64,000 nt of DNA from JABIKK01 sp964622835 (GCA_964622835.1 CAZUSA010000001.1:1-64000); one strand, 5' to 3'. Positions 23,510-33,307 are shown, numbered from the stretch's first letter. A program made the numbers and translations. The notes: generated from the sequence alone by a model not told the origin.

Positions 23510-23842
23510 ATGATACCTGGTATGAATCCTAAAGATTTAGCAAAAGCCATGAAGAAGATGGGCATTAAGCAGGATGAAGTTCCTGCGAATGAAGTTATCA
23601 TTAAATGTCCTGATAAAGAAATTATTGTACGTAATCCACAAGTGATGCGCGTTCAAGCAATGGGCCAAGATAGTTTACAAATTACTGGTGAAATTGTTGA
23701 ACAACCCTTAACGGAAGAAGGCATTAGTGATGAAGACGTTACAACGGTAGCATCACAAGCGAAGGTTTCTGAAGAAAAAGCGCGTGAAGCATTAGAAGCA
23801 ACCAAGGGTGATCTTGCTGAAGCGATTATTTCTTTACAATAA
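23510..23842 (+). CDS. nac: Nascent polypeptide-associated complex alpha subunit
   Basis: 110 aa, the usual archaeal size. N-terminal NAC beta-barrel (about 25-65, VIIKCPDKEIIVRNPQVMRV then SLQITGEI) and C-terminal UBA domain (about 72-110, DVTTVASQAKVSEEKAREAL). Binds ribosomes and shields new chains. The next gene starts 1 nt after its stop. Confidence 0.95.
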   Translation: MIPGMNPKDLAKAMKKMGIKQDEVPANEVIIKCPDKEIIVRNPQVMRVQAMGQDSLQITGEIVEQPLTEEGISDEDVTTVASQAKVSEEKAREALEATKGDLAEAIISLQ

Positions 23843-23843
23843 C

Positions 23844-24533
23844 ATGAAAGCAACACTCAAAGAATATATTCAAGAAACACCATTAGTGCGCACGTTAGTG
23901 TTTGAAATGGATGAAGAGATGGTCTATGAACCAGGCCAGTTTATGAGTTTTATTTTCACATGTGAAGAAGATGGTAAAGAAAAAGTAATGCGTCGTTCCT
24001 ATTCTATTTCTCATTGGCAAAAACAACCTACAAAATCATTCACAACAACATTAAATGAAGTACCACAAGGTAAGTGTTCTGGTATGCTTTACAATGCTAC
24101 TGTCGGTACCACGTTCGAAATTACTGGTCCTCATGGTGTGTTTAAACTTAAAGAATCAACCAAACCACATGTCTTTGTTGCTGCTGGTACAGGTATTACT
24201 CCCTTAATGACGATGGTTGAATTCCTTAAAGATTCTGGTAAAGATATTAGTGTTGTCTACAGTGTTAAGTCATTAGATAATATGATTTTTCGTGATGATT
24301 TACAAACGTTAGAGTCTACAAGTAAAATTAATTTCATTCCATTGTTAACGCGCGAAACGCCTGAAGGATGGACTGGAAAAATAGGACGTATTTCTCAAGA
24401 TATCTTAGCAGAGATGGAACCTGCAACAAAAGAATGGTATATTTGTGGCATGTTAGAATTTGTTAAAGCAACAGAACAATATTTAGAAACATTAGATGTT
24501 CCTAAAGAACAAATTCACGTAGAGAAGTGGTAG
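23844..24533 (+). CDS. FAD-dependent oxidoreductase of the ferredoxin-NADP reductase type
   Basis: 229 aa from the ATG at 23844. FAD domain with RRSYSISHW (RxYS flavin motif) and GPHGVFKL; NAD(P) domain with VAAGTGITPLMTMV and the C-terminal YICGMLEFV strand. It has no built-in iron-sulfur domain, so it needs a carrier; the lone [2Fe-2S] ferredoxin at 61802 is a candidate partner. Co-transcribed with nac. Confidence 0.85.
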   Translation: MKATLKEYIQETPLVRTLVFEMDEEMVYEPGQFMSFIFTCEEDGKEKVMRRSYSISHWQKQPTKSFTTTLNEVPQGKCSGMLYNATVGTTFEITGPHGVFKLKESTKPHVFVAAGTGITPLMTMVEFLKDSGKDISVVYSVKSLDNMIFRDDLQTLESTSKINFIPLLTRETPEGWTGKIGRISQDILAEMEPATKEWYICGMLEFVKATEQYLETLDVPKEQIHVEKW

Positions 24534-24572
24534 ACCAGTAGATTTTTAAAGTATATGCCGGAGTATATAGGT

Positions 24573-24932
24573 ATGCCAATCGATCCAATAGCCCATGCAA
24601 GTTATTCTTTACCAAAAAGAGTATGTGATGTTTTATTTCACACTGTTGATGATAAACTACCTGAAGGTATTCAGAAAAAAATTCCAGCAAGTGTTCGTGC
24701 AGCAGGTTATGGTTTTGGCGGTTCTATACTGGTAACCAAACTAGGTGCACTCATCCATCCAGATGCAACAGATATTGCTCAGGTTGGTCTTGTTGCAGCA
24801 GTTGGTGGTGTGATTACTGTCGGCACATTTTTACCAGTAAAACGTTGGTTTAATGAAAATCCTGTTTACGCTCCTGGTGTTACTGGTGGATATCTTGGTG
24901 CTATTGCAAGTGCCGTTCATCACCTCATGTAG
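24573..24932 (+). CDS. Small glycine-rich membrane-associated protein
   Basis: 119 aa from the ATG at 24573, chosen because a TATA box (TTTTTAAAG, about 24543) is 26 nt before it; the ATG at 24555 would lie too close. Two weakly hydrophobic Gly/Ala-rich segments (about 45-60 and 66-88) may be membrane-inserted. No family recognised. Confidence 0.5.
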   Translation: MPIDPIAHASYSLPKRVCDVLFHTVDDKLPEGIQKKIPASVRAAGYGFGGSILVTKLGALIHPDATDIAQVGLVAAVGGVITVGTFLPVKRWFNENPVYAPGVTGGYLGAIASAVHHLM

Positions 24933-24976
24933 CCCAGAAGAATCCTTATATAGAATCTTTACCCCTTATTTTGGCT

Positions 24977-25462
24977 ATGGAACGGTTTCAACTCTTTACA
25001 AAGAAGGCTCTTAAATCGTATGAAGTTGCTGACCATATGGTTCACATGACCTATACGGTTGTGAAGGATCCTAAGATTATGCTCTTAGCTATCACCCATT
25101 TACAGGAGGCATGTAACCAAGCAATTGCCGCATTGTTATACATTGATTATTACTACAAACGTCTTCCTTCATTTCCGGATGATACAAAAGGGAGAATGGA
25201 TATTTTTCGCAGATTTACGTGTCAAAAATATAACATTCCAAGAGAAATAATTCAAGTTATTGAAGACATAAACACAATAAACAAGGAGCACAAGTCGTCT
25301 GAGATGGAATTTCGACGCAAAAACAACTTTGTTATCGCTTCAAAGAACTATAGACTAAGAACGGTCAATTCCGAAAAGTTAAAAAACTACCTCTACTCAA
25401 CAAAACCCTTATTTTCCAAACTACTTGAGGTTAAACGACTGTATGATAGACGAATTGGCTGA
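24977..25462 (+). CDS. Helical protein of unknown function
   Basis: 161 aa from the ATG at 24977 (TATA CCTTATATAG about 25 nt upstream). All-helical and basic, with Tyr-rich middle (ALLYIDYYYKRLPSF). Overlaps the next gene by 20 nt. The two neighbours share size, helical make-up and weak similarity around KGRMDIF / TKRSIDFYF, so they may be distant paralogues. Helical bundle resembles HEPN-like proteins but no RxxxxH motif is seen. Confidence 0.55.
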   Translation: MERFQLFTKKALKSYEVADHMVHMTYTVVKDPKIMLLAITHLQEACNQAIAALLYIDYYYKRLPSFPDDTKGRMDIFRRFTCQKYNIPREIIQVIEDINTINKEHKSSEMEFRRKNNFVIASKNYRLRTVNSEKLKNYLYSTKPLFSKLLEVKRLYDRRIG

Positions 25463-26060
25463 ATCTGCCCTTGAAGAAATAAAACGCGCGGACCACTCGA
25501 TTTACGTCTCATTGAAATATACCCGTACGGTTGATATCATTAAGAATACGATTAAACGACTATTATCAGCGTATGATATCACCATTATTCAGGCGTTAGA
25601 GTTTGCGAAAGAAAAAAGAAAGTTACCTGTTGTTCCTACATCTGCGATGCAACGAGCAAAATTAGTTGCTAAAATGTATCCTGGTACGAAGAGAAGTATT
25701 GATTTTTATTTTCGTATGAAAAACATTGATCGTGCTGAATTTACGAAGAAAGAAGAGTATCGTAAAAACGTCGCATTAATTGCTAAAGTTGCCAGTAAAA
25801 AAGTCGAGGTTGATACTGTTGAATTACGTTTTATTTTTGATATGACTGTCTGTTTTTTAAAGGCTATTAATGAAGCGACAAATGAAAAGACATTTGTTGC
25901 TGCTCAAAGAGTCACGATGTCATTACCAGTTCGTGTTGTTAAAAAAGTGGTAAAGAAAGATCCAAAGAAGGATGCAAAGAAAGGAAAAGGGAAGAATAAA
26001 AAAGTTGTAAAAAAAGCGTATAAGGTTAATCCTCACGCACCAAGACGCTTTGGTTTTTAA
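25443..26060 (+). CDS. Helical protein with lysine-rich tail
   Basis: 205 aa from the ATG at 25443, within the end of the previous gene. Helical body (about 1-160) and a Lys-rich, low-complexity tail (KKDPKKDAKKGKGKNKKVV) likely to bind nucleic acid. Forms an operon with the gene at 24977; function unknown. Confidence 0.55.
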   Translation: MIDELAESALEEIKRADHSIYVSLKYTRTVDIIKNTIKRLLSAYDITIIQALEFAKEKRKLPVVPTSAMQRAKLVAKMYPGTKRSIDFYFRMKNIDRAEFTKKEEYRKNVALIAKVASKKVEVDTVELRFIFDMTVCFLKAINEATNEKTFVAAQRVTMSLPVRVVKKVVKKDPKKDAKKGKGKNKKVVKKAYKVNPHAPRRFGF

Positions 26061-26061
26061 T

Positions 26062-26526
26062 CTATTCCTCTAAAAGAATGGGTAGTATCTCTTCTAAGTT
26101 TTTTTTGTCAATTGCATCAAATGCATTAATTTCTGTTGAGTCAACATCGAAGACGGCAACGACACGCCCGTCACCATCAATTAATGGAACAACTATTTCT
26201 GCGTTGGATTTTTCATCACAGGGTATGTGCCCAGGAAACTCGTGAACATTAGGAATAACTATTGTTTCTTTTTTTGTTGCAGCTGTACCACAACATCCTG
26301 AATATTCAATGTTTGCACATGCTGATGTTCCTTGGTAGGGTCCTACAATAAGTTTTTCTTCTTCTGTAAAGTAAAAGCCACACCAAAAATAATAATCAAA
26401 AGCATTTTTTAACACAGACGTTACTGTTGCCATACGTGGCACGATACCACCTTCTGCATTGTTTAATCGTTCTATAATTTCTTTTTTAGCTTCTTTGTAC
26501 AGTGCTTCTTTTTTATCAGATTCCAT
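26062..26526 (-). CDS. msrC: Free methionine-(R)-sulfoxide reductase (GAF domain)
   Basis: 154 aa, one GAF domain. Reduces free methionine-R-sulfoxide. The three Cys of the family are all present: Cys70 (SACANI), Cys79 (SGCCGTAA) and Cys103 (GHIPCDEKS), within the signature NVHEFPGHIPCD...EIVVPL. A bacterial/yeast-type antioxidant enzyme, fitting the redox genes nearby. Confidence 0.92.
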   Translation of the reverse strand: MESDKKEALYKEAKKEIIERLNNAEGGIVPRMATVTSVLKNAFDYYFWCGFYFTEEEKLIVGPYQGTSACANIEYSGCCGTAATKKETIVIPNVHEFPGHIPCDEKSNAEIVVPLIDGDGRVVAVFDVDSTEINAFDAIDKKNLEEILPILLEE

Positions 26527-26631
26527 CAGTAACCCCCTACTAGTTGCTAATCAATTTCTTGAATATGCCAAGTTGCCTATAAATACCTTTCTGTTCTCTT
26601 TGAAAGTGAGAAGAAGACTTAAATATACCTC

Positions 26632-27144
26632 ATGAGCTTCTATCCAGTAATGAAACAGCAGAAGAGGTTGATGTGGGTTCGTATTGTTGCTATCATTGCT
26701 ATTCTTATTGGATCCTATCTTGTGTATGAGCATTATCGGAGTACACCTTCAAAATTTTGTACGTTTGGTGATTCATTCAATTGTGATGTTGTGAACAAAA
26801 GTCCGTATGCTAATTTAGATGGCGTATTATATTTCTTACATATGGATATTGGGTGGGATTGGGTTCCACTATGGACGTTTGAATTGCCTGCTGCTATCAT
26901 GGGTATTGCAACATTCTTATGGATTATTCTTTCATCATTCAAAATACAACAGAAGAAACCATTACTGGGGATTCCACCAAAGAAACAGATTACTGTTCTC
27001 AAGTGGTTGATGGTTATTAGTATTATTTTTGCATTATACTTAGTCTACATTGAAAAATACGTCTTGTTAATGTGGTGTATTTATTGTTTAAGTCTTGATC
27101 TTGTTATCGTTATAGAAGCAATACTTATAAAGGGGCTCAAGTAA
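26632..27144 (+). CDS. VKOR-family disulfide-generating membrane protein
   Basis: 170 aa, four to five membrane helices. Loop Cys43 and Cys51 with the conserved Ser57 (FNCDVVNKSPYA) and active-site CIYC (Cys149/Cys152) match vitamin K epoxide reductase homologues. These oxidise a thioredoxin-like partner and pass electrons to a quinone, giving disulfides in exported proteins. The partner is most likely the thioredoxin lipoprotein 9 nt downstream; in many bacteria the two are fused. TATA TTAAATATA precedes the start. Confidence 0.9.
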   Translation: MSFYPVMKQQKRLMWVRIVAIIAILIGSYLVYEHYRSTPSKFCTFGDSFNCDVVNKSPYANLDGVLYFLHMDIGWDWVPLWTFELPAAIMGIATFLWIILSSFKIQQKKPLLGIPPKKQITVLKWLMVISIIFALYLVYIEKYVLLMWCIYCLSLDLVIVIEAILIKGLK

Positions 27145-27153
27145 GAATATACC

Positions 27154-27588
27154 ATGCAAAAAAGGGTGCTTATAGGTCTCATTGGTTTACTCAGTATTTT
27201 ATTAGTCTTACAAGGATGTAGTTCTGCGAGTAAACAAAAGTATGCACAAGAAGATATTGATACTCTTGCACAATGTTTAACAGAAAATGATGTAGTCATG
27301 TATGGTGCATTCTGGTGTCCTCATTGTGCAAAAACAAAGAAGAAGTTTGGTTCCTCATTTGGGTACATTAATTATGTTGAGTGTGATCCAAAGTGTAAAC
27401 CTGACGAAAATGGTGTTATTCATGGTGCATGCCAAGGACACGAAGGTCAACCAGAATTATGTTTAGAACGAGATATTGAAGGATATGATACGTGGATTTT
27501 AGGTGATGGAACACGCGCTATTGGCGAACCGTCATTGGAATTACTTGATGAACGATCTGGATGTCATGTGCTTCCAGGAAGTGAATAA
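27154..27588 (+). CDS. Thioredoxin-fold lipoprotein (CPHC), VKOR partner
   Basis: 144 aa. Lipobox VLQGC (Cys22) and thioredoxin active site AFWCPHCAK (Cys55/Cys58), followed by a Cys-rich insert (ECDPKCKPD, GACQGHEGQPELC). This is the fold normally fused to or paired with VKOR. The extra Cys may form structural disulfides. Stop codon abuts the next ATG, giving the operon VKOR-Trx-CcdA. Confidence 0.88.
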   Translation: MQKRVLIGLIGLLSILLVLQGCSSASKQKYAQEDIDTLAQCLTENDVVMYGAFWCPHCAKTKKKFGSSFGYINYVECDPKCKPDENGVIHGACQGHEGQPELCLERDIEGYDTWILGDGTRAIGEPSLELLDERSGCHVLPGSE

Positions 27589-28305
27589 ATGGTTTTTGCT
27601 GATTTACCTGCAATGCCCATTCTTGTTACGACAGCATTAATTGATTCTGTAAATCCTTGTGCCATTGGTGTCTTAATTTTATTATTAACAACATTATTAT
27701 CCTTATCAAAAGATCGTAAGAAAATGTTAATTGTAGGTATTATTTATATTCTTGCTGTGTACATTACCTATTTACTCGCTGGCGTGGGGTTATTGTTATT
27801 TTTACAACAGTTTAATATTGCAGAACCATTAGGCATTACGATAGGTGCCCTGATAATCGTCTTAGGATTAGTAGAAATTAAAGATTTTTGGTGGTATGGC
27901 CAAGGATTTTCATTAACAATTCCTAAGTCTAAGATTGCAACGATTAAGAAGTATGCAAAGAAAGCATCTATTCCTGGTGCTATTATTTTAGGTATGTTTG
28001 TTGCTGCCGTAGAACTACCCTGCACAGGAGGACCGTATTTAGCAATTATTATGGTCTTAGAGTCTATTGGCATGTCACCGGCTGTTGTAGGTTACTTAAT
28101 GTTGTATAATTTCATTTTCATTTTACCCTTATTAACAATTGTATTAATGGTCTATTATGGTGTAAAAACCGACGCTGTTAAAGAGTGGAAGACAGACAAG
28201 AGACGATGGATGCGATTAATTATGGGCATTGTTATGTTGTTATTAGGTGTTCTTCTTATTATGTATGCAAAAGGAATTATTTCTGTCGGTACAACTATTG
28301 TTTAA
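27589..28305 (+). CDS. ccdA: CcdA-type thiol electron transporter
   Basis: 238 aa, six membrane helices. The two reactive Cys lie in DSVNPCAIG (Cys24) and VELPCTGGPY (Cys145), each in a helix as in CcdA/DsbD-beta. CcdA carries electrons from cytosolic thioredoxin outward, the reducing counterpart of VKOR. With VKOR and a CPHC lipoprotein in one operon, it probably allows both making and repair of disulfides. Confidence 0.9.
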   Translation: MVFADLPAMPILVTTALIDSVNPCAIGVLILLLTTLLSLSKDRKKMLIVGIIYILAVYITYLLAGVGLLLFLQQFNIAEPLGITIGALIIVLGLVEIKDFWWYGQGFSLTIPKSKIATIKKYAKKASIPGAIILGMFVAAVELPCTGGPYLAIIMVLESIGMSPAVVGYLMLYNFIFILPLLTIVLMVYYGVKTDAVKEWKTDKRRWMRLIMGIVMLLLGVLLIMYAKGIISVGTTIV

Positions 28306-28350
28306 CCATGACACAATCTATTTAAACCGTCTTTAGTCCTACTATTCAAG

Positions 28351-30912
28351 ATGGTGTATCATGAACGAACCGTAAAAGAAGTGCTTGATATTACGGCAAC
28401 GCATGATGATGGTTTAACCGAATCAGAAGCACGTCGTCGTTTACATGAAAACGGTCCGAATGAATTACACAAGGAACAACGTGCCGGTCCGTTACGAATT
28501 TTCTTCAGACAATTTAATGATACGTTAGTGTATATTCTTATTTTTGCTGGTATTGTATCTGCATGGGTTGGCGAAGTTATTGATACCTATGTTATTTTTG
28601 CTATTTTATTATTTAATGCTATTTTTGGTTTTATTCAAGAACATAAAGCAGAACGTGCTATTGAATTGTTACGAAAGTTAACTACATTAAACACACGTGT
28701 ATTACGTGATGGGCGAGTACAAGAAGTATTATCAAGCACACTTGTTAAGGGTGATATTGTTATTTTAGAAACAGGTGATAAAGTTCCTGCAGATATGCGT
28801 CTTATTGAAGAGAATAATTTAGACATTGATGAATCTTCATTAACGGGTGAAAGTAATCCTGTTGGGAAAGATACGAAAGCTATTGCACGGAATGTATCCT
28901 TGGCTGATCAAAAGAATATGGTCTTTTCAAGTACGAGTGTTGTTCGTGGTACAGGAAAAGCTGTTGTTGTTGAAACAGGTATGCGTACAGAAATTGGTAA
29001 GATTGCACGGATGGTACAAGAGGCAGAAGTACAAGAAACACCGCTACAAAAAAAATTGAAAGAGTTTGGTAAGTTCTTAGGACTCATCACGTTAGGTGTG
29101 TGTATTATTGTTTTTGGTGTTGGTTTATTACAAGGAAATCCTTTGATTACTATGTTCTTAACAGCTATAGCATTAGCAGTAGCTGCTGTTCCTGAAGGCC
29201 TCCCTGCTATTGTGACGGTTTGTTTAGCCTTAGGTGTTCAACGTATGGTAAAACGTAATGCCTTAATTCGTCGTTTAAATGCTATTGAAACGTTAGGGTG
29301 TATTAATGTTATTTGTTCTGATAAGACGGGTACGATTACGAAGAATGAAATGACGATAACGACGTGTTATGCTAATGATAAAGTATACAATATTACGGGT
29401 CGTGGCTATAATGATCTTGGTGAGTTTTTAGATAGTAAAGAAGAACATTGTGATCCACAAAAAGTGTTTCCCCGTATGCTTGAAGTTGCACGTAATTGTA
29501 ATAATGCTACAGAAGATTCAGGTGATCCAACAGAACGTGCGTTATTATTTGCTGCATTAAAAGGTGATGCAAAAAAGTTAACACGTACAGGTGAAATTCC
29601 TTTTGATTCTGATACGAAGTTTATGGCAACCCATCATGATACTATTTTCTATTACAAGGGTGCACCTGAAGTTATTTTAGAGATGTGCACACATATTGTA
29701 GTAAACAATAAGAAACGTCGTTTATTACCAAAAGATCGTACAAAGATTCTTACTGCTAATGAAACAATGGCAACAAATGCTTTGCGTGTGTTGGCAATGG
29801 CGTATAAAGATGGTAAGGAAATGTATTTCTTAGGGTTAATGGGTATGATTGATCCTGCAAAAGAAGGGGTAAAAGAATCTATTGAAGAATGTAATCATGC
29901 TGGTATTCGCACGGTTATGATTACAGGTGACCATCCTATTACGGCTACAGCTATTGCTCATCGTGTTGGCATGTCTGGCAAGGCTATTACCGGCCAGGAA
30001 TTAGCAAAGATTGATGATCTTAAAGATGTTATTAACAAATTTACTATTTTTGCTCGTGTAACGTCTGCACAAAAGGTACATATTCTCAAAGCATTACAAA
30101 AACAAGGTGATATTGTTGCTATGACCGGTGATGGTGTTAATGATGCACCTGCAATTAAGAATGCTGATGTGGGTATTGCTATGTCTTTACGTGGCACGGA
30201 TATTACGCGTGATGCATCAGATATGGTGTTAACAGATGATAATTTTTCGTCTATTGTTCATGCTATTGAAGAAGGAAGAATTGTGTATGATAATATTAAG
30301 AAGTTTATTACGTATTTACTTGCGTCCAATACTGCAGAGATTGGTATTATTTTAATGGGTATGTTGATGGGCTTACCTTTACCGTTATTACCCATACAAA
30401 TTTTGTGGATTAATTTGATGACAGATTCTTGGCCTGCATTAGCATTGGGTGTTGACCCCCCTGAGCGTGGTGTGATGGATCGTAAACCGCGTGCAACGGA
30501 TGAAAATGTTATGAAGAACATTAAAGGTTTTATTGGTGTGGCTGGTATTATTGGTACAGTTATTTCATTAGGCATTTTCATATGGGCATTAAATAGTGAT
30601 TTTACGTTAGATAAAGCAAGAACGCTTGCATTAACGACATTGATGTTATTCGAAGTTACTGTTGTATACAATGTAAAGAGTGAACGACCATTTGAGAATA
30701 TGTTCAATAATAAGTGGCTGAATGGTGCTGTGGCCTTATCCATTCTCTTACAATTATTGGTTATTTATACGCCATTAAACACATTATTCAAGCTAGTACC
30801 GCTTTCTTTAGGCGAATGGGGATATATTGTTATTCTTGGTGTGATTGGGTTCTTTGTGATGGAAGGATATAAGGCGCTTTGTATCAAACGGCGAGCAAAG
30901 CAAGCTATTTAA
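28351..30912 (+). CDS. P2-type cation-transporting ATPase (Ca2+/Mn2+-like)
   Basis: 853 aa. Phosphorylation motif DKTGTIT with Asp324, actuator TGES, hinge TGDGVNDAP, M4 PEGLP and M6 NLMTDSWPALALG, all typical of P2A (SERCA/PMR1) pumps. It has no N-terminal heavy-metal domain and no CPx motif. Ion choice is inferred: Ca2+ export would suit the calcium-binding surface proteins here. TATA TATTTAAA lies about 30 nt before the ATG. Confidence 0.93.
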   Translation: MVYHERTVKEVLDITATHDDGLTESEARRRLHENGPNELHKEQRAGPLRIFFRQFNDTLVYILIFAGIVSAWVGEVIDTYVIFAILLFNAIFGFIQEHKAERAIELLRKLTTLNTRVLRDGRVQEVLSSTLVKGDIVILETGDKVPADMRLIEENNLDIDESSLTGESNPVGKDTKAIARNVSLADQKNMVFSSTSVVRGTGKAVVVETGMRTEIGKIARMVQEAEVQETPLQKKLKEFGKFLGLITLGVCIIVFGVGLLQGNPLITMFLTAIALAVAAVPEGLPAIVTVCLALGVQRMVKRNALIRRLNAIETLGCINVICSDKTGTITKNEMTITTCYANDKVYNITGRGYNDLGEFLDSKEEHCDPQKVFPRMLEVARNCNNATEDSGDPTERALLFAALKGDAKKLTRTGEIPFDSDTKFMATHHDTIFYYKGAPEVILEMCTHIVVNNKKRRLLPKDRTKILTANETMATNALRVLAMAYKDGKEMYFLGLMGMIDPAKEGVKESIEECNHAGIRTVMITGDHPITATAIAHRVGMSGKAITGQELAKIDDLKDVINKFTIFARVTSAQKVHILKALQKQGDIVAMTGDGVNDAPAIKNADVGIAMSLRGTDITRDASDMVLTDDNFSSIVHAIEEGRIVYDNIKKFITYLLASNTAEIGIILMGMLMGLPLPLLPIQILWINLMTDSWPALALGVDPPERGVMDRKPRATDENVMKNIKGFIGVAGIIGTVISLGIFIWALNSDFTLDKARTLALTTLMLFEVTVVYNVKSERPFENMFNNKWLNGAVALSILLQLLVIYTPLNTLFKLVPLSLGEWGYIVILGVIGFFVMEGYKALCIKRRAKQAI

Positions 30913-30936
30913 ACCGATTTTTTATGGTCTTTTTTT

Positions 30937-31902
30937 ATGTCACGATACGCACGACAAGAAGTCTATCCATTTATTGGATCTGAAGGTCAAACAAAGCTAG
31001 CAAATGCTCATGTCATTATTGTTGGTGTTGGTGCATTAGGTACACAATCTGCTTCGTTATTAGCTCGTGCTGGTGTTGGTAGTATTACATTGATTGATCG
31101 TGATAGTATTACTGAAGATAATTTACAACGGCAAGTGTTGTTTACAGAAAATGATATTGGTAAACCAAAGGCTTCAACGGCAAAGAAACATCTTGAAGCA
31201 ATAAATAGTACCATTACTGTCACTGCATATGATGATGATCTTACAAATGAAACGATTGAAAAGTATATTCCATATACAACAACAGTCATTGTGGATGGTA
31301 CAGATAACATGGAAACGAGATTTCTTGTGAATGATTATGCATTACAACAATCAATACCCTGGGTGTATGGTGCGGGTATTCAAGGAAAAGGTTCTATTAT
31401 GACAGTATTACCAAAGAAACAACCATGTTTTGCCTGTGTGTTTGCTGATCATTTAGCAAGTGAAACCTGTCAAACAGCTGGCGTGTTCAATGTTACTACC
31501 GCACTAGTAGGTTCGTATCAAGCTGCAGAAGCAATGAAGATTATCCTTAATAAACCACCAATTGAGGGCCTCTTATGGTTAAACAGTGAAAAAAGTACTG
31601 TTGAAACATTAGCAGTACAAAAAAATCCTACGTGTATGGCCTGTCAAGGTCAATATATGTTTTTGCATGCTGATAACCCCAGTGGCATTCTAAAGTTTTG
31701 TTCAACAGGTAATTACCAAGTGCCTATTAATGAAACAGAGTTATCTGATCTTAAAGAACGACTAAATAAGATTGAAACAGTTGAAGATATGGGTGGATGT
31801 CTAAAAGTAAAAAACATGTTGATATTCCCAAGTCGGTGTTTAGTGCATGCTGATTCAGAAAGTGAAGCTAAAAAGATTGTTGCAAAGTATATTGGTAGTT
31901 AA
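30937..31902 (+). CDS. E1-like ubiquitin/ThiS-activating enzyme (MoeB/ThiF/UbaA family)
   Basis: 321 aa. Adenylation site with GVGALGTQSA (ATP-binding Gly loop), DRDSITEDNLQRQ, and the DGTDNMETR motif; zinc pairs CFAC and CMAC; catalytic loop ASETCQTAGVF. The C-terminal extension (about 240-321) is unassigned. Such E1 enzymes activate small ubiquitin-like proteins for sulfur transfer or protein tagging. Its likely partners are the Gly-Gly protein at 37414 and the tRNA thiolase at 36514. Confidence 0.9.
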   Translation: MSRYARQEVYPFIGSEGQTKLANAHVIIVGVGALGTQSASLLARAGVGSITLIDRDSITEDNLQRQVLFTENDIGKPKASTAKKHLEAINSTITVTAYDDDLTNETIEKYIPYTTTVIVDGTDNMETRFLVNDYALQQSIPWVYGAGIQGKGSIMTVLPKKQPCFACVFADHLASETCQTAGVFNVTTALVGSYQAAEAMKIILNKPPIEGLLWLNSEKSTVETLAVQKNPTCMACQGQYMFLHADNPSGILKFCSTGNYQVPINETELSDLKERLNKIETVEDMGGCLKVKNMLIFPSRCLVHADSESEAKKIVAKYIGS

Positions 31903-33299
31903 CGTTTTCTCGTAAGGTTTGGTTGTGTCATATTTCGTGGATGAAAGAGTTTGTCAACTTCTGGTCGTGTTAAATAACCTTTTTTTAATATAATTTCTCT
32001 AAGGGGTTTTCCCGTTCGTAGACTTTCTTTAACAACGTGTGTTGCTTTTTCATAGCCGATGAGGGGATTTAACAACGTCCCAAGTCCTGCACTGTTTTCA
32101 ATGGTTGTTTTTAGTGTATCTTTATCGGCTGTTATGCCACGTAGACATTTCTTTTCAAACGTAACAAGGGCATTGGTAAGGATTGTAATGCTTTCTAACA
32201 AGTTTTTTGCTATGATGGGTGTCATAACATTTAATTCTAGTTGTCCTGCTTGTGCCCCTAAACGGACGGTTTCTGCATTGCCTAAGACTTGGAAACAGAC
32301 CATATTAACCATTTCTACGATGCTTGGATTGATTTTTCCTGGCATAATACTACTTCCTTGTTGAACAGGTGGTAAGGTTATGTCTTGAAAGCCTGCTTGC
32401 GGTCCTGACGAAAGTAATCGTAGATCATTAGCAAGTTTGGTAAGATCTGTCGCAAGAACAGTTAACCCTTCATTGACTCGTGTTAGTCGAGTAACGTATT
32501 GTGTTGCAAAGATGTGATCATCAACAGCATGCCAGTGCGTCCATGTTTGTTTATGCAAATGACTCAATATTTTTTTACTAAAAGAAGGGTGTGTATTGAT
32601 GCCTGTTCCAATAGCATTGTATCCTAAGTTAAGATGAAGTAATTCTTGTTGTACATCATGGATGTAATGAGTGTTTAATGCTATTGCTGTTGCATGTGCA
32701 TGAAATTCTTGTCCTAACGTTATGGGTACAGCATCTTGTAAGTGTGTTCGTCCTTGTTTGACATATGTACGAAAGGTTTTACTTTGTTGTAATAATGTTC
32801 GTCGTACGAGTTTTAATGCGGCAAGTAACGGTGTTAACGCGCGATGTAATGCTATGGTTGTTGCACTGACAAAGACACCGTTGGTTGATTGTCCTTTGTT
32901 AACATCATCATGAGGATTGATAATATGGTAGGATCCTTTGGGTTTTCCTAGAAGTTCTAATGCTCTATTGGTTATAACTTCGTTAACATTCATATGTGTC
33001 GACGTACCTGCACCTGCTTGATAGGCGTCAACGAGAAAGTGTTCTTGATGCATACCACGAAGTATTTCTTTTGTTGCACGAATAATGGCTTTTGTTTGTG
33101 CATTATCAAGTAAGCCAAGATCGTTATTTGCTTGGACTGCTGCTAGTTTTATTTCTGCGATGGCATGATAGATTTCTTGCGGAAAGCGTACGCCACTGAT
33201 AGGAAAGTTTTCTTGTGCTCTCAAGGTTTCTATACCATAGAGTGCTGTACTGGGTATTTTTCGAGTTCCAAGAGCATCGTGCTCAGTACGATAACGCAT
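31899..33299 (-). CDS. Class II fumarase / aspartate ammonia-lyase
   Basis: 466 aa. The family signature GSSIMPGKINP is intact, with TSTHMNVNEV and DDVNKGQSTNG also present. The N-terminal YGIETLRAQENFPIS looks aspartase-like, but family members are hard to split by eye. Either enzyme makes or uses fumarate. It is the last gene of an operon with a FrdA-type flavoprotein (8 nt upstream) and malic enzyme, which favours a malate-fumarate-succinate route. Confidence 0.82.
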   Translation of the reverse strand: MRYRTEHDALGTRKIPSTALYGIETLRAQENFPISGVRFPQEIYHAIAEIKLAAVQANNDLGLLDNAQTKAIIRATKEILRGMHQEHFLVDAYQAGAGTSTHMNVNEVITNRALELLGKPKGSYHIINPHDDVNKGQSTNGVFVSATTIALHRALTPLLAALKLVRRTLLQQSKTFRTYVKQGRTHLQDAVPITLGQEFHAHATAIALNTHYIHDVQQELLHLNLGYNAIGTGINTHPSFSKKILSHLHKQTWTHWHAVDDHIFATQYVTRLTRVNEGLTVLATDLTKLANDLRLLSSGPQAGFQDITLPPVQQGSSIMPGKINPSIVEMVNMVCFQVLGNAETVRLGAQAGQLELNVMTPIIAKNLLESITILTNALVTFEKKCLRGITADKDTLKTTIENSAGLGTLLNPLIGYEKATHVVKESLRTGKPLREIILKKGYLTRPEVDKLFHPRNMTQPNLTRKR

Positions 33300-33307
33300 A
33301 GTTCACC

